Shown here: piece after piece, positions 46,684 through 55,517 of the stretch
How the letters are laid out: every line of letters begins with the position of its first letter
How positions within the stretch are numbered: position 1 is the first letter of the stretch
NCBI RefSeq assembly: GCF_003865135.1
Contig: NZ_BHZC01000001.1
Coordinates: 5,208,001 to 5,272,000 of the forward strand
Length of the DNA: 64,000 bases
Source of the DNA: Streptomyces chrestomyceticus JCM 4735
GTDB lineage: Bacteria; Actinomycetota; Actinomycetes; Streptomycetales; Streptomycetaceae
Direction of reading: 5' to 3'
Notes under the pieces: generated by a model
Told to the model about the DNA's origin: nothing
What the model saw: the letters and a program-made list of their open reading frames with translations, nothing else
Database searches by the model: none
Translations under genes and position numbers: made by a program

Positions 46684-48604
46684 GGCCGGTGGCCTCCGGT
46701 CGCGGAGCCGGGGTGAGCGTGGCGAGCCAGCCGCGCAGGACGGCGGCGGCCATCCGTTCGGTGCCGGCGCGGTCGTACCGTACGTCGCCGGGCGCGGCCC
46801 CGAAACCGTCGGGACGGCGGTGGTGGAAGGCGGTGACGGCCTGGTCGTCGGCCGGGTACTCGGCTCCGCTCTCCATCCGGAGCATGATCTTCGCGAGCAG
46901 GGCGGTGGCCTTGTAGAGCACCCGCAGGTCCGGTTCGGCGAGCAGAAGCTGTTTGCGGAGGGTGACGGCGGCCTGGACGCCGTCGCGCACACTGACGTCG
47001 GCGTACGTGACGGCGTCCGGTACGGGCAGGGCGAGGCCGGGGGCGCACCACAGGGGGGCGAGGGCGCCCGCGCCGCTGAGGGTGAGGACGTGCAGCAGCC
47101 GGGGCGGCAGGGCGCCCGCGCGGAACTCGTCCTCGGTGAGGACCGTCATGGTCATCCGGACTCCGTTCAGCACCGGTGCCAGCTCCGTACGGACGCTCCG
47201 GAGCCGGGGGAGGGCGTCCTGCGGCGCCAGGACCAGGACGTCCAGGTCGCTCCAGCCCTCCCGGTACGTGCCCCGGGCCGCGCTGCCGGTCACGGCGACC
47301 AGGTCCACGGCCGTACCGGGCCGGGTGAGCCGTTCGCGCAGGTCACGCAGGTACGTCCCGAGGTGGCTCGGGAGGTTCAGGCTGTGTACGGAGACGGGCT
47401 TGAGCGGCCGGAACGTCCAGGCGGCGTCGAAGGCGAGGCGGTCCAGGTGCCGCTGGAGGCGCAGGCGGGGCCAAGGGGCGGCGTGCTGAGCGGCGGATCC
47501 GGACGTGGCGTACTCGGGTGCGGCGCCCGGCACGGAGTCGGTGAGGTCGAGGGCGCGCGGGGCGGGCGCGTGCGGGGCGGCTGCGGGGCCGGTCCCGGGC
47601 TCGGGGTGTACGGCGCGCAGCCGGTCGCCGAAGAGCGTGCGCAGCTCTTCGACGGTGGCCCGGTCGCGTACGGGCTCGATGCTCACGCGGTCGAGGAACG
47701 GGTGCGCGGCGCAGTAGCGGTCGAGGCCGTCGGCGATGCGCTCGGCCAGGGCGGTGGCGTCGGCGGTGTCCGGTAGGGCCGGGTCGTGCGACGCGGCGGC
47801 GAGGTGGGCGGCGTTGAGACGGGCGTAGCCGCGGCGGGTGCGCAGGTACTCCCCGGCGGCGTCGCGCGCGTGCTCGCAGTCGCCGCCCAGGGCCGCCACC
47901 CGCACCCGGGAGAGCGCGCACTCCGGGATCGCGGGGTACAGCCGGTGCAGACGCTGCCGCAGTTCGTGCTGCACGTCGACTGCGGGCCGGTCGCCGACGA
48001 CGACGGCCGTGTCGAACCGTCCCTCGTCGAGGAGGCGGTTGATCTGCTCGTTCAGCCGCCGCTGGTAGTACTCCAGGAGGCTGTCGGGGGCCAGGGACCG
48101 GGCCAGGCCGCGCGCGGCGCTCTGGGCGGGGTCCTCGTCGTGCAGCAGGACGACGCCGTACTCGGTGTCCTCGGAGGCGCGCAGGGCGGTGCGGTACGGG
48201 GCCAGTACCGCGCGCGCTTCGCGGGCCGCCCGCGCCGTACCGCACCGCTCGCGTACGGCGGCAACGGCGGCGAGCGTCGCTTCCAGCATGGGCAGGCCCT
48301 GCCGTACGCAGCGCACTTCCCCACTGGCCCGGGGGCGCCGGGCGCGGGCCAGGTAGGCGGCGGCGAGGACGTCCGCCAGCTCCTGGTAGGAAGCGCCGTC
48401 GAGCCACCACCCGGTGGCCTCGGTGCCACTCAGAGCGGGCCATCGGGAGGCGTAGGTCTCCGCGGGGGCGGGGGTGTCGATCTGCGGGATGCGGCGGGCG
48501 AGCAGGCGGAGCTGGGTGTCCTTGCCCACGTACGCCGGTCCGCTCACGGCGATGACCCGGTGTGCTGCCGGTGGGCGGTCTTCGGCGGGTGGGTTCAGGG
48601 GCAT
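46670..48604 (-). CDS. P-loop kinase-like / nucleotidyltransferase fusion protein
   Basis: 644 aa from ATG 48604, preceded by CCGGAGG. The frame runs on to 49468, but that part opposes the exporter gene. Residues 16-30 are a strand and Walker A, VIAVSGPAYVGKDT, of thymidylate-kinase style. A Tyr/Arg/Asp-rich kinase-like body follows. Near residues 432-458 a nucleotidyltransferase fold appears: VDLVAVTGSAARGTYREGWS with SDLDVLVLA (Gly-Ser and DxD metal site). A helical C-terminal part with LYKATALLAKIMLR resembles helical bundles of small NTases. I know no characterised protein with this exact pair. Phosphoryl or nucleotidyl transfer to a small molecule is inferred. Confidence 0.72.
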   Translation of the reverse strand: MPLNPPAEDRPPAAHRVIAVSGPAYVGKDTQLRLLARRIPQIDTPAPAETYASRWPALSGTEATGWWLDGASYQELADVLAAAYLARARRPRASGEVRCVRQGLPMLEATLAAVAAVRERCGTARAAREARAVLAPYRTALRASEDTEYGVVLLHDEDPAQSAARGLARSLAPDSLLEYYQRRLNEQINRLLDEGRFDTAVVVGDRPAVDVQHELRQRLHRLYPAIPECALSRVRVAALGGDCEHARDAAGEYLRTRRGYARLNAAHLAAASHDPALPDTADATALAERIADGLDRYCAAHPFLDRVSIEPVRDRATVEELRTLFGDRLRAVHPEPGTGPAAAPHAPAPRALDLTDSVPGAAPEYATSGSAAQHAAPWPRLRLQRHLDRLAFDAAWTFRPLKPVSVHSLNLPSHLGTYLRDLRERLTRPGTAVDLVAVTGSAARGTYREGWSDLDVLVLAPQDALPRLRSVRTELAPVLNGVRMTMTVLTEDEFRAGALPPRLLHVLTLSGAGALAPLWCAPGLALPVPDAVTYADVSVRDGVQAAVTLRKQLLLAEPDLRVLYKATALLAKIMLRMESGAEYPADDQAVTAFHHRRPDGFGAAPGDVRYDRAGTERMAAAVLRGWLATLTPAPRPEATGHGAT

Positions 48605-48834
48605 GGTGTTTTCCTCCGGAGGTGCACGGTCGGACGGGGTCCGGGCTTTCGGCATAAGACGGTGCGGTGCGTTTCTTTTCCGTACGGGTGTTTTCGTGGG
48701 GCGGGACAGGTGGACGAATGGGAGCTGATCGCCTGGCGGGACCCGGGAATTCCCGGCGTCCCGGTCTCCGGGGCGTTGTGCATACGGAGGTGAATACCGG
48801 CTGTGCGGAAAAGGCCGCGCCCCGCGGCCGGGAT

Positions 48835-50202
48835 TCAGGTCTGCGGGGCCGGGTCCGCGTCCCCGTCCCGCTTCGTCCCCGTCCCGCGCTCCGGCCCGGT
48901 GCCGGGCGCCGCGTCCGTCGGTGGGTCCGTCTCCGGCTCGGCCGCCGGACGGGAGAGCGCGCAGCCGACGACGCCGGCCGCCGCGAGCGAGGTCAGGCCG
49001 CCGGTGAGGAAGCCGGCGCGGGGCCCGCAGGTCTCGGTGATCCAGCCGACGGCCGGCGCGGCCACCGGCGTGCCGCCCACGAACGCGATCTTGAACAGGC
49101 TCATCACCCGGCCCCGCGTCGCGGCGTCCGCGGTGAGCTGGACGTGCGCGTTGGCGGTGGCGGTGACGACCAGGCCGGCCATGCCGACCGGGACCAGCAG
49201 GGCCGCGAACAGCCACAGGGCGGGCGCCAGGGCGGCGGCCGTCTCCAGCGCGCCGAACAGCAGCGCCGCCGTGGTCAGCACCCGCCGGGGCGGCGCGAGG
49301 CTGCGCGCCGCCCACAGCGCCCCCGCCACCGCACCCGCCGCCAGCAGCGAGTTGAGCAGGCCGTACACGCCGGAGCCGGTACGGAAGACCTGCACGGTGA
49401 ACGTGGTCAGCCAGACCGGGAAGTTGAACCCGAACGTACCGACGAAGGCGACCAGCACGATCGGCCACAGCAGCCCGGGATCACGTCGGACCTGCCGCAG
49501 CGTCGCCCTGACCTGGCCGCTGCCCTGCGGGGCGCGCTCGGCCGGGTACATCTCGGCGGGGCGCATGAGCAGCAGGGCGACGAGGGGCGCGAGGTAGGAG
49601 ACGGCGTTGAGGAGGAAGGCCCAGCCGATGCCCACCGCCGTGATCACCAAGCCCGCGACGGCCGGGCCGACCAGGCGCGCGGTCTGGAAGACGGCGGAGT
49701 TCAGGCTGACCGCGTTGCGCAACTGCTCCGGCCCGACCAGCTCGGAGACGAACGCCTGCCGGGCGGGGGCGTCCGCGACGGAGACCAGACCGAGCACGGC
49801 CGCCATGACGTACACGTGCCAGGGCCGTACCTGGCCGGACAGGACCAGTACGGCCAGGACCAGCCCCGTCGTGCCGAGCGCGGCCTGGGTGTGGAGCAGC
49901 AGGCGGCGCATGGGCAGCCGGTCGGCGATCAGACCGCCGTGCAGCCCGAGGAACAGCATGGGCGCGTACTGGAGCCCGATGGTCAAGCCGACGGCGGCGG
50001 GGGAGCCGGTCAGCTCGACGACCAGCCAGTCCTGGGCGATGCGCTGCATCCAGGTGCCGGTGTGGGAGACGGCCTGTCCGGAGGCGAACAGCCGGTAGTT
50101 GCGGATGCGCAGCGAGCCGAACGTCGTGGTGGCGCGGCGCGCCGGGCCGTCCTCGGGGCGGGGCGGGAGGGAGGCGGCGGCGGGGCCCGGTGCCCCGGTC
50201 AC
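48835..50202 (-). CDS. MFS transporter (EntS/MFS_3-like exporter)
   Basis: 455 aa from GTG 50202. I prefer this start to GTG 50271, because a leader ORF with a strong ribosome site ends in a 4-base overlap (GTGA) exactly here. Twelve hydrophobic helices. Typical entry FGSLRIRNYRLFASGQAVSH and GTWMQRIAQDWLVVELTGSP, then loop 2-3 GLIADRLPMRRLLL and ADAPARQAFVSELV. This subfamily includes EntS-type siderophore exporters and many drug exporters. The C-terminal 40 residues are Pro/Asp/Thr-rich and cytoplasmic. It probably exports the product of, or gives resistance with, the two genes downstream. Confidence 0.85.
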   Translation of the reverse strand: MTGAPGPAAASLPPRPEDGPARRATTTFGSLRIRNYRLFASGQAVSHTGTWMQRIAQDWLVVELTGSPAAVGLTIGLQYAPMLFLGLHGGLIADRLPMRRLLLHTQAALGTTGLVLAVLVLSGQVRPWHVYVMAAVLGLVSVADAPARQAFVSELVGPEQLRNAVSLNSAVFQTARLVGPAVAGLVITAVGIGWAFLLNAVSYLAPLVALLLMRPAEMYPAERAPQGSGQVRATLRQVRRDPGLLWPIVLVAFVGTFGFNFPVWLTTFTVQVFRTGSGVYGLLNSLLAAGAVAGALWAARSLAPPRRVLTTAALLFGALETAAALAPALWLFAALLVPVGMAGLVVTATANAHVQLTADAATRGRVMSLFKIAFVGGTPVAAPAVGWITETCGPRAGFLTGGLTSLAAAGVVGCALSRPAAEPETDPPTDAAPGTGPERGTGTKRDGDADPAPQT

Positions 50203-50354
50203 GCCCGCCGCCCTCGTACGGGGCCCGGGTGTCTCCCGTACGCGGGGGCGGGATCTCTCCCGCCGCGGCACGGCCGGCGGCCGTGGAAAGGACGATGTCT
50301 GGAGCGGGCGCGGCCGCCGCGCCGGAAAGGACGTCCGGAAAAGGGACGCTGCAT
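50199..50354 (-). CDS. Arg-rich leader ORF overlapping the MFS start
   Basis: 51 codons from ATG 50354, preceded by the excellent ribosome site GGAAGGAGG, stronger than that of the transporter itself. Sixteen of 51 residues are Arg, with repeated RPF motifs (MQRPFSGRPFRRGG). Its TGA at 50201-50199 overlaps the transporter GTG at 50202-50200 by the GTGA pattern. That geometry suggests translational coupling, possibly a regulatory leader peptide sensing ribosome stalling. No homologue is known to me. Confidence 0.5.
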   Translation of the reverse strand: MQRPFSGRPFRRGGRARSRHRPFHGRRPCRGGRDPAPAYGRHPGPVRGRRA

Positions 50355-50903
50355 GAAATCCTCCTTCCTGCTCGCCCCGCCGATATGGTTCAGGATTCCC
50401 CGGGGGTGCGGCGTAGTCGCCGGGGGCGCAGCTTCAGCCGGAAGGCTTCCATTTCTTGTGAGCTGTAGGATTTTGGGGCTATTGCGAGACGGCGTGTTTC
50501 TGTCCGTGCCGGATATCCTGCTGCGCTCGGCGCCCGGGGAGCGAACGGCGGTGCGCGGTCGTGAGCCGGAGCCGGGGGAGGGGAGTGCGCCGCGCCCCGG
50601 CGCCGCGCGGCGCGCGAGTTCTGTTCGCGGGTGCGGCGCGCACGAAAAGGCGAGGGGCCTTCCGTCATTTGGAGTAACGTGCTGGTGTCGGAGCGTCACC
50701 GTCCGGGGAGGGGCGGCTCGCGCCGAGGAGGGCGGGCGTCGCCAGGAAGTCCAGTCGGCACCAGAGGAGTCAGCCTCTCGTGGTACTTGCTCACCCCGTC
50801 ACCCGTGCCGCGCCGCGGGGCACGGGCTCCGCGCCGGCCCCGAAGCCGCGCGTGCGCCGCGGGTCGCCGGTGTCCTCCGTACGCGCCGACGGGCGGTGAG
50901 CGG
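50355..50903. other. Intergenic region between the divergent MFS leader and HicA-like genes
   Basis: 549 bases with no gene I can support. An A+T-richer patch lies at about 50440-50525, on the side of the minus-strand leader ORF, and may hold its promoter. I cannot pick convincing -35/-10 boxes. The longest open frames lack codon bias. Confidence 0.4.
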
Positions 50904-51182
50904 ATGGTCGGCAGCGAGATCAGGCCCTGCGATCACCCCAAGAAGGACGTACGGCGGGTGCTGGAGAAGTGGGCGGCCCGTGGCTGGACGCTGCGCAAGG
51001 ACGGACACTGGGGGCGGCTCTACTGCCCGTGCGCGGGGCGCTGCACGGTCATCCCGGTGGCGGGCACGCCGCGCAGCGCCACCGCGCACGCGCGCGTGAT
51101 CGACCGGCTGGCGGCGCGGTGTCCGCTGCCGGAGGACGCGGCGAACCGCAGTCTGACGGGGATGCCGCGCGGCGAAGCGTGA
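50904..51182 (+). CDS. Small HicA-like protein
   Basis: 92 aa from ATG 50904, with only a weak ribosome site. Layout KKDVRRVLEKWAARGWTLRK, then DGHWGRLYCPCAGRCTVIPV and RSATAHARVIDRLA. This resembles the small alpha-beta-beta-beta-alpha RNA-binding fold of HicA toxins, with Gly-His at the catalytic-His position, though the usual GSH triplet is altered. Four Cys residues in the middle are unusual for HicA. It is followed by a HTH gene on the same strand, the usual arrangement of toxin-antitoxin pairs. The HicA call is by resemblance only. Confidence 0.5.
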   Translation: MVGSEIRPCDHPKKDVRRVLEKWAARGWTLRKDGHWGRLYCPCAGRCTVIPVAGTPRSATAHARVIDRLAARCPLPEDAANRSLTGMPRGEA

Positions 51183-51256
51183 CCACCGCGTCAACTGAGG
51201 TGGGCCGGTGGTGACCGTGCGTCTTACGACGGCTGCCCATGCGAGGTGCGACAGGT

Positions 51257-51288
51257 TTTGTCATGCTTTGTCTGTTGACGAACGACAA
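51257..51288 (+). repeat. Operator-like repeats upstream of the HTH gene
   Basis: TTTGTC occurs at 51257-51262 and again at 51267-51272, exactly one helical turn apart. The second copy forms an inverted repeat with GACAA at 51284-51288. TTGACG at 51275-51280 lies within the array. This is a plausible autoregulatory site for the HTH protein starting at 51329. Confidence 0.4.
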
Positions 51289-51328
51289 CGGACCTGCAAC
51301 CCTGCCCAAGGACTAGGGGGACGCCGCC

Positions 51329-52240
51329 ATGGACTTCGACTTCACCTTCGTCGTCACGGGCGCGACCGTCGACGACCAGGACGCCGTCGACGCGCTGCGC
51401 GACACCTGTGACGCCCTCCTGGCGCGGGCCGGCGGCACCGACCTGCTCAGCGTCACCTGGCCCGGCGACTGCGCGGTACGGGCCGCGCTCGAAGCGGCCT
51501 CCGCGGCGCGCGCCGCGGTGCCGCGCCTGAGGGTGCGCCGCCTCGACCGCGACCTGGTCGGCATACACGAGATCGCCGAGCGCACGGGCCGCTCCCGGCA
51601 GAACGTCGCCCAGTGGGCCGCCGGGGCGCGCAAGGCCCAGGGCGCCCCGTTCCCGGCCGCCGAGGGGACCGTCGGGCGTTCCCAGGCGTGGCTGTGGTCG
51701 GAGGTCAACCGCTGGCTCGCGGCGTACGGCCTCGACGACGGGGCGGTCCACCCCACGCGCGAGGAGATGGCGGAGATCGACGTGGCGCTGGCCGGCCGGG
51801 TCTCGCTGACGTTCCGGTTCGCCGCGACCACGGGCTTCCAGGAGGGGCGGCAGCGCGTCATCGACGAGCTGCGCAACCGCCACATAAACCGGTTCCTGGG
51901 CATACTGGCGGGCTTCGAGGGGACCACCGACGAGCACGGCGACCACGTCCTGGTGGTGGCCGACGGGCGCGAACCGGCCCGCGGGGTCATGGAGCGGGTG
52001 GCGCAGTTCCCGCACGACGTGGTGCTGGTGACCGAGACCGACCAGTTCACGGTCACCGTCCTCGCCAGCCAGGGCCCGGACCGCTCGGGCCGCGTCGTGC
52101 CCGTACCCGGCACGGCGACGGTCGGCGAGTGGCTCCGCCAGATCCGCGACTTCCCGCACGCGACCTTCGCCGTGGAGGGTGACGACCGTCACGCGGAGGA
52201 GTCCGCCCGCATCCAGTGGCAGCTCGCGATCGCCGCGTGA
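51329..52240 (+). CDS. HTH DNA-binding protein, candidate antitoxin/regulator
   Basis: 303 aa from ATG 51329 after AGGGGGAC. N-terminal 75 residues (MDFDFTFVVTGATVDD onward) form a strand-helix unit loosely like the HicB half-fold. A winged or AlpA-like HTH follows: LVGIHEIAERTGRSRQNVAQ, then a wing ending in SEVNRWLAAYG. The C-terminal 170 residues (FRFAATTGFQEGRQRVIDEL, VVLVTETDQFTVTVLASQG) match nothing I recognise. The gene stands immediately upstream of the S10 operon leader. Regulation of the small upstream gene is the simplest guess. Confidence 0.6.
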   Translation: MDFDFTFVVTGATVDDQDAVDALRDTCDALLARAGGTDLLSVTWPGDCAVRAALEAASAARAAVPRLRVRRLDRDLVGIHEIAERTGRSRQNVAQWAAGARKAQGAPFPAAEGTVGRSQAWLWSEVNRWLAAYGLDDGAVHPTREEMAEIDVALAGRVSLTFRFAATTGFQEGRQRVIDELRNRHINRFLGILAGFEGTTDEHGDHVLVVADGREPARGVMERVAQFPHDVVLVTETDQFTVTVLASQGPDRSGRVVPVPGTATVGEWLRQIRDFPHATFAVEGDDRHAEESARIQWQLAIAA

Positions 52241-52586
52241 GGGCGGGCCGGTGAGCGCCCTGGTGGCGGTCGGTCCCGGCACGCCGGAGGCGGGTCCGTG
52301 CATCCGGACGGTACGACGCGGTGTACGATCTCCCGCTCGATTGGCAGCGCCCGCCGCTGATGTGGCACACTGTCCAGGTTGCTCGGTTGAGTGCCGATGC
52401 TGCGCGCCTCCCGCCGGGGGGACTGGAAGCGAGTCCTAGGTATTCGTCGCTCCTTATCAGGGGCGGAAGTACGGGAATCTTCCGGGAAGTGCAGCGGGGT
52501 GCCTCAGCCAGGCGCCCGGTGGGTGTTCATCCCCCACGTTTTCCTTCTCGAAGGATCGCCCTTGCGGGGATCTGCGGGAAGGAGGG
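52241..52586. other. Region upstream of rpsJ, promoter and 5' leader
   Basis: No gene. TTGGCA (52341-52346) and CACACT (52366-52371) with a 19-base spacer are a possible S10-operon promoter, weaker than those of rpoB or rpsL. Another TACGAT box lies at 52324-52329. The S10 leader would then exceed 300 bases. Confidence 0.4.
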
Positions 52587-52613
52587 CGACACGCCCGACC
52601 GCGTGGGTCGGAG
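52587..52613 (+). promoter_or_regulatory. Leader hairpin element, copy 2 (rpsJ)
   Basis: The element reads CGACAC-G-CCCGACCGCGTGGGTCGG-AG. It is identical at 25 of 27 positions to 40801-40827 in the rpsL leader. The stem CCGACC/GGTCGG and loop GCGTG are unchanged. It lies 66 bases before the rpsJ start. Confidence 0.6.
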
Positions 52614-52679
52614 GTCGGTGGATGGACGGCAACGTACCGGGTCCCAGAGCGTTACGAGAGACAGGACTACGAAGTAGCC

Positions 52680-52988
52680 ATGGCGGGACAGAAGATCCGC
52701 ATCCGGCTCAAGGCCTACGACCACGAGGTCATCGACACGTCGGCGAAGAAGATCGTCGAGACGGTGACCCGTACTGGTGCGTCGGTCGCGGGCCCGGTGC
52801 CGCTCCCCACCGAGAAGAACGTGTACTGCGTCATCAAGTCGCCGCACAAGTACAAGGACTCGCGCGAGCACTTCGAGATGCGCACGCACAAGCGCCTGAT
52901 CGACATTCTCGACCCGACGCCCAAGACCGTTGACTCGCTGATGCGCCTGGACCTTCCGGCCGGCGTTGACATCGAGATCAAGCTCTGA
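52680..52988 (+). CDS. rpsJ: 30S ribosomal protein S10
   Basis: 102 aa from ATG 52680. Ribosomal head protein and, with NusB, an antitermination factor (NusE). Conserved [39 protein letters not shown] and [12 protein letters not shown]. First gene of the S10-spc superoperon that fills the rest of the window. Confidence 0.98.
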   Translation: MAGQKIRIRLKAYDHEVIDTSAKKIVETVTRTGASVAGPVPLPTEKNVYCVIKSPHKYKDSREHFEMRTHKRLIDILDPTPKTVDSLMRLDLPAGVDIEIKL

Positions 52989-53002
52989 GAGGCGCAGTAG
53001 AG

Positions 53003-53647
53003 ATGGCTAAGCAGATCAAGGGCATCCTGGGCGAGAAGCTCGGCATGACCCAGGTCTGGGACGAGAACAACCGTGTCGTCCCGGTCACTGTGGTCAAGGC
53101 CGGCCCCTGCGTCGTTACCCAGGTGCGCACCAATGACCAGGACGGCTACGACTCCGTCCAGATCGCCTTCGGCGAGATCGACCCGCGCAAGGTGAACAAG
53201 CCCCTCAAGGGCCACTTCGCGAAGGCCGACGTCACCCCCCGCCGGCACCTCGTCGAGGTCCGTACCACTGACGCCAGTGAGTACACCCTCGGCCAGGAGC
53301 TGACCGCCGAGACCTTCGAGTCCGGCGTCAAGGTGGACGTGACCGGCAAGAGCAAGGGCAAGGGCTTCGCCGGTGTCATGAAGCGTCACGGCTTCCACGG
53401 CGGCAAGGCTTCGCACGGTGCCCACCGCGTGCACCGCAAGCCGGGCTCCATCGGTGGCTGCGCCACCCCGGGCCGCGTGTTCAAGGGCATGCGGATGGCC
53501 GGCCGTATGGGCAACGAGCGGGTCACCACCCAGAACCTGACCGTCCATGCCGTTGACGCGGAGAAGGGTCTGCTGCTCATCAAGGGCGCAGTTCCTGGTC
53601 CGAACGGCGGCCTCGTCCTGGTCCGTACCGCGGCCAAGGGGGCCTGA
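53003..53647 (+). CDS. rplC: 50S ribosomal protein L3
   Basis: 214 aa from ATG 53003. Early-assembly protein whose loop reaches the peptidyl-transferase centre. Seen: [59 protein letters not shown]. The Gln/Asn tip residues appear normal. Eight bases from rplD. Confidence 0.98.
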   Translation: MAKQIKGILGEKLGMTQVWDENNRVVPVTVVKAGPCVVTQVRTNDQDGYDSVQIAFGEIDPRKVNKPLKGHFAKADVTPRRHLVEVRTTDASEYTLGQELTAETFESGVKVDVTGKSKGKGFAGVMKRHGFHGGKASHGAHRVHRKPGSIGGCATPGRVFKGMRMAGRMGNERVTTQNLTVHAVDAEKGLLLIKGAVPGPNGGLVLVRTAAKGA

Positions 53648-53655
53648 GGTAACCG

Positions 53656-54306
53656 ATGAGCACCATTGACATCCTTTCGCCGGCAGGCGACAAGGCCGGG
53701 ACCGTCGAGCTCCCCACGGAGATCTTCGACGCGAAGGTCAGCGTTCCGCTGATCCACCAGGTCGTTGTCGCGCAGCTGGCCGCGGCCCGTCAGGGCACGC
53801 ACAAGACCAAGACCCGTGGCGAGGTCCGCGGCGGTGGCAAGAAGCCGTACCGCCAGAAGGGCACCGGCCGCGCGCGCCAGGGTTCGACCCGTGCGCCGCA
53901 GTTCGCCGGCGGTGGCGTCGTGCACGGTCCCGTGCCGCGTGACTACTCGCAGCGGACCCCGAAGAAGATGAAGGCCGCCGCCCTGCGCGGTGCCCTCACC
54001 GACCGGGCCCGCAACAGCCGCATCCACGTCGTCTCCGGCGTGGTCGAGGGCGAGGTCTCCACGAAGGCCGCCAAGGCTCTCCTCGGCAAGATCAGCGAGC
54101 GCAAGCACGTGCTGCTGGTCGCCGAGCGCGCCGACCAGGCCGCGTGGCTCTCCGCCCGCAACCTGCCCCAGGTCCACATCCTGGAGCCGGGCCAGCTGAA
54201 CACGTACGACGTGCTCGTCTCCGACGACGTGGTCTTCACCAAGGCCGCCTTCGAGTCCTTCGTGGCTGGTCCCAAGGCCGCTGAGCTCGAAGGGAGCGCC
54301 GCCTGA
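53656..54306 (+). CDS. rplD: 50S ribosomal protein L4
   Basis: 216 aa from ATG 53656. Lines the exit tunnel; in E. coli it is also the autoregulator of the S10 operon. The tunnel loop [20 protein letters not shown] is intact with no erythromycin-resistance change visible. The stop shares one base with the rplW start. Confidence 0.98.
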   Translation: MSTIDILSPAGDKAGTVELPTEIFDAKVSVPLIHQVVVAQLAAARQGTHKTKTRGEVRGGGKKPYRQKGTGRARQGSTRAPQFAGGGVVHGPVPRDYSQRTPKKMKAAALRGALTDRARNSRIHVVSGVVEGEVSTKAAKALLGKISERKHVLLVAERADQAAWLSARNLPQVHILEPGQLNTYDVLVSDDVVFTKAAFESFVAGPKAAELEGSAA

Positions 54307-54629
54307 TGACTGAGGCGACCGTTACCAGCAAGTCCTTCTCGGACCCGCGCGACCTTCTGGTCAAGCCGGTCGTCTCCGAGAAGAGCTACGCGCTGCTGGA
54401 CGAGAACAAGTACACGTTCATCGTCGACCCGCGTGCGAACAAGACCCAGATCAAGCAGGCCGTCGAGGCGGTCTTCTCGGTCAAGGTCACCGGGGTCAAC
54501 ACGATCAACCGCCAGGGCAAGCGCAAGCGCACCCGCACCGGTTTCGGTAAGCGCGCCAACACCAAGCGCGCCATCGTGACCCTCGCCGAGGGCGACCGTA
54601 TCGACATCTTCGGCGGCCCGGTCTCCTAA
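54306..54629 (+). CDS. rplW: 50S ribosomal protein L23
   Basis: 107 aa from ATG 54306 (TGATG overlap). Docking site of trigger factor and SRP at the tunnel exit. Motifs [20 protein letters not shown] and [20 protein letters not shown] match the family. Confidence 0.97.
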   Translation: MTEATVTSKSFSDPRDLLVKPVVSEKSYALLDENKYTFIVDPRANKTQIKQAVEAVFSVKVTGVNTINRQGKRKRTRTGFGKRANTKRAIVTLAEGDRIDIFGGPVS

Positions 54630-54668
54630 CGGAGTCCGAGTCGTCCGGAATCGGACGAGGACTGAGAA

Positions 54669-55505
54669 ATGGGTATCCGCAAGTACAAGCCGACGACCCC
54701 GGGCCGTCGTGGCTCCAGCGTCGCCGACTTTGTCGAGATCACGCGGTCCACGCCGGAGAAGTCGCTGGTCCGCCCGCTGCACAGCAAGGGCGGCCGTAAC
54801 AACGCCGGTCGTGTGACCGTTCGCCACCAGGGCGGTGGCCACAAGCGCGCCTACCGCGTGATCGACTTCCGTCGTCACGACAAGGACGGCGTGCCGGCCA
54901 AGGTCGCGCACATCGAGTACGACCCCAACCGCACCGCGCGCATCGCGCTGCTGCACTACGCAGACGGCGAGAAGCGCTACATCATCGCGCCGCGTGGCCT
55001 GGTGCAGGGTGCTCGGATTGAGAACGGCCAGGGCGCCGACATCAAGCCGGGCAACAACCTGCCGCTGCGCCACATCCCGGTCGGTACGACGATCCACGCC
55101 ATCGAGCTGCGGCCCGGCGGCGGCGCGAAGTTCGCCCGCTCCGCGGGTGCCTCCGTGCAGCTGCTGGCGAAGGAGGGCTCCATGGCCCACCTTCGTATGC
55201 CGTCCGGTGAGATCCGCCTGGTCGACGTGCGCTGCCGCGCCACCGTCGGCGAGGTCGGCAACGCCGAGCAGTCGAACATCAACTGGGGCAAGGCCGGCCG
55301 TATGCGCTGGAAGGGCGTCCGCCCGACCGTGCGTGGTGTCGTGATGAACCCGGTCGACCACCCGCACGGTGGTGGTGAGGGCAAGACCTCCGGTGGTCGC
55401 CACCCGGTCTCGCCCTGGGGCCAGAAGGAGGGTCGTACGCGTTCGCCTAAGAAGGCTTCGAACAAGTACATCGTCCGCCGCCGCAAGACGAACAAGAAGC
55501 GCTAG
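54669..55505 (+). CDS. rplB: 50S ribosomal protein L2
   Basis: 278 aa from ATG 54669. Essential for subunit joining and peptidyl transfer. Contains the C-terminal [18 protein letters not shown] with the conserved His, and [20 protein letters not shown] near residue 45. Basic C-terminus KTNKKR. Confidence 0.98.
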   Translation: MGIRKYKPTTPGRRGSSVADFVEITRSTPEKSLVRPLHSKGGRNNAGRVTVRHQGGGHKRAYRVIDFRRHDKDGVPAKVAHIEYDPNRTARIALLHYADGEKRYIIAPRGLVQGARIENGQGADIKPGNNLPLRHIPVGTTIHAIELRPGGGAKFARSAGASVQLLAKEGSMAHLRMPSGEIRLVDVRCRATVGEVGNAEQSNINWGKAGRMRWKGVRPTVRGVVMNPVDHPHGGGEGKTSGGRHPVSPWGQKEGRTRSPKKASNKYIVRRRKTNKKR

Positions 55506-55517
55506 GAGCGGGTTTAG

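Noticed and set aside
48607..49468. N-terminal extension of the kinase/NTase frame to 932 codons
   Set aside because: The extension lies opposite the MFS gene's own reading frame on the same strand and lacks family character; ATG 48604 has a strong ribosome site.
48667..51099. An 810-codon plus-strand open frame across the MFS gene
   Set aside because: It is a shadow of the minus-strand transporter, rich in Arg/Gly/Gln with no domain.
45232..52680. Insertion sequence or phage origin of the tuf-rpsJ interval
   Set aside because: No transposase, integrase, terminal repeats or att-like duplication is visible; base and codon use match the neighbours.
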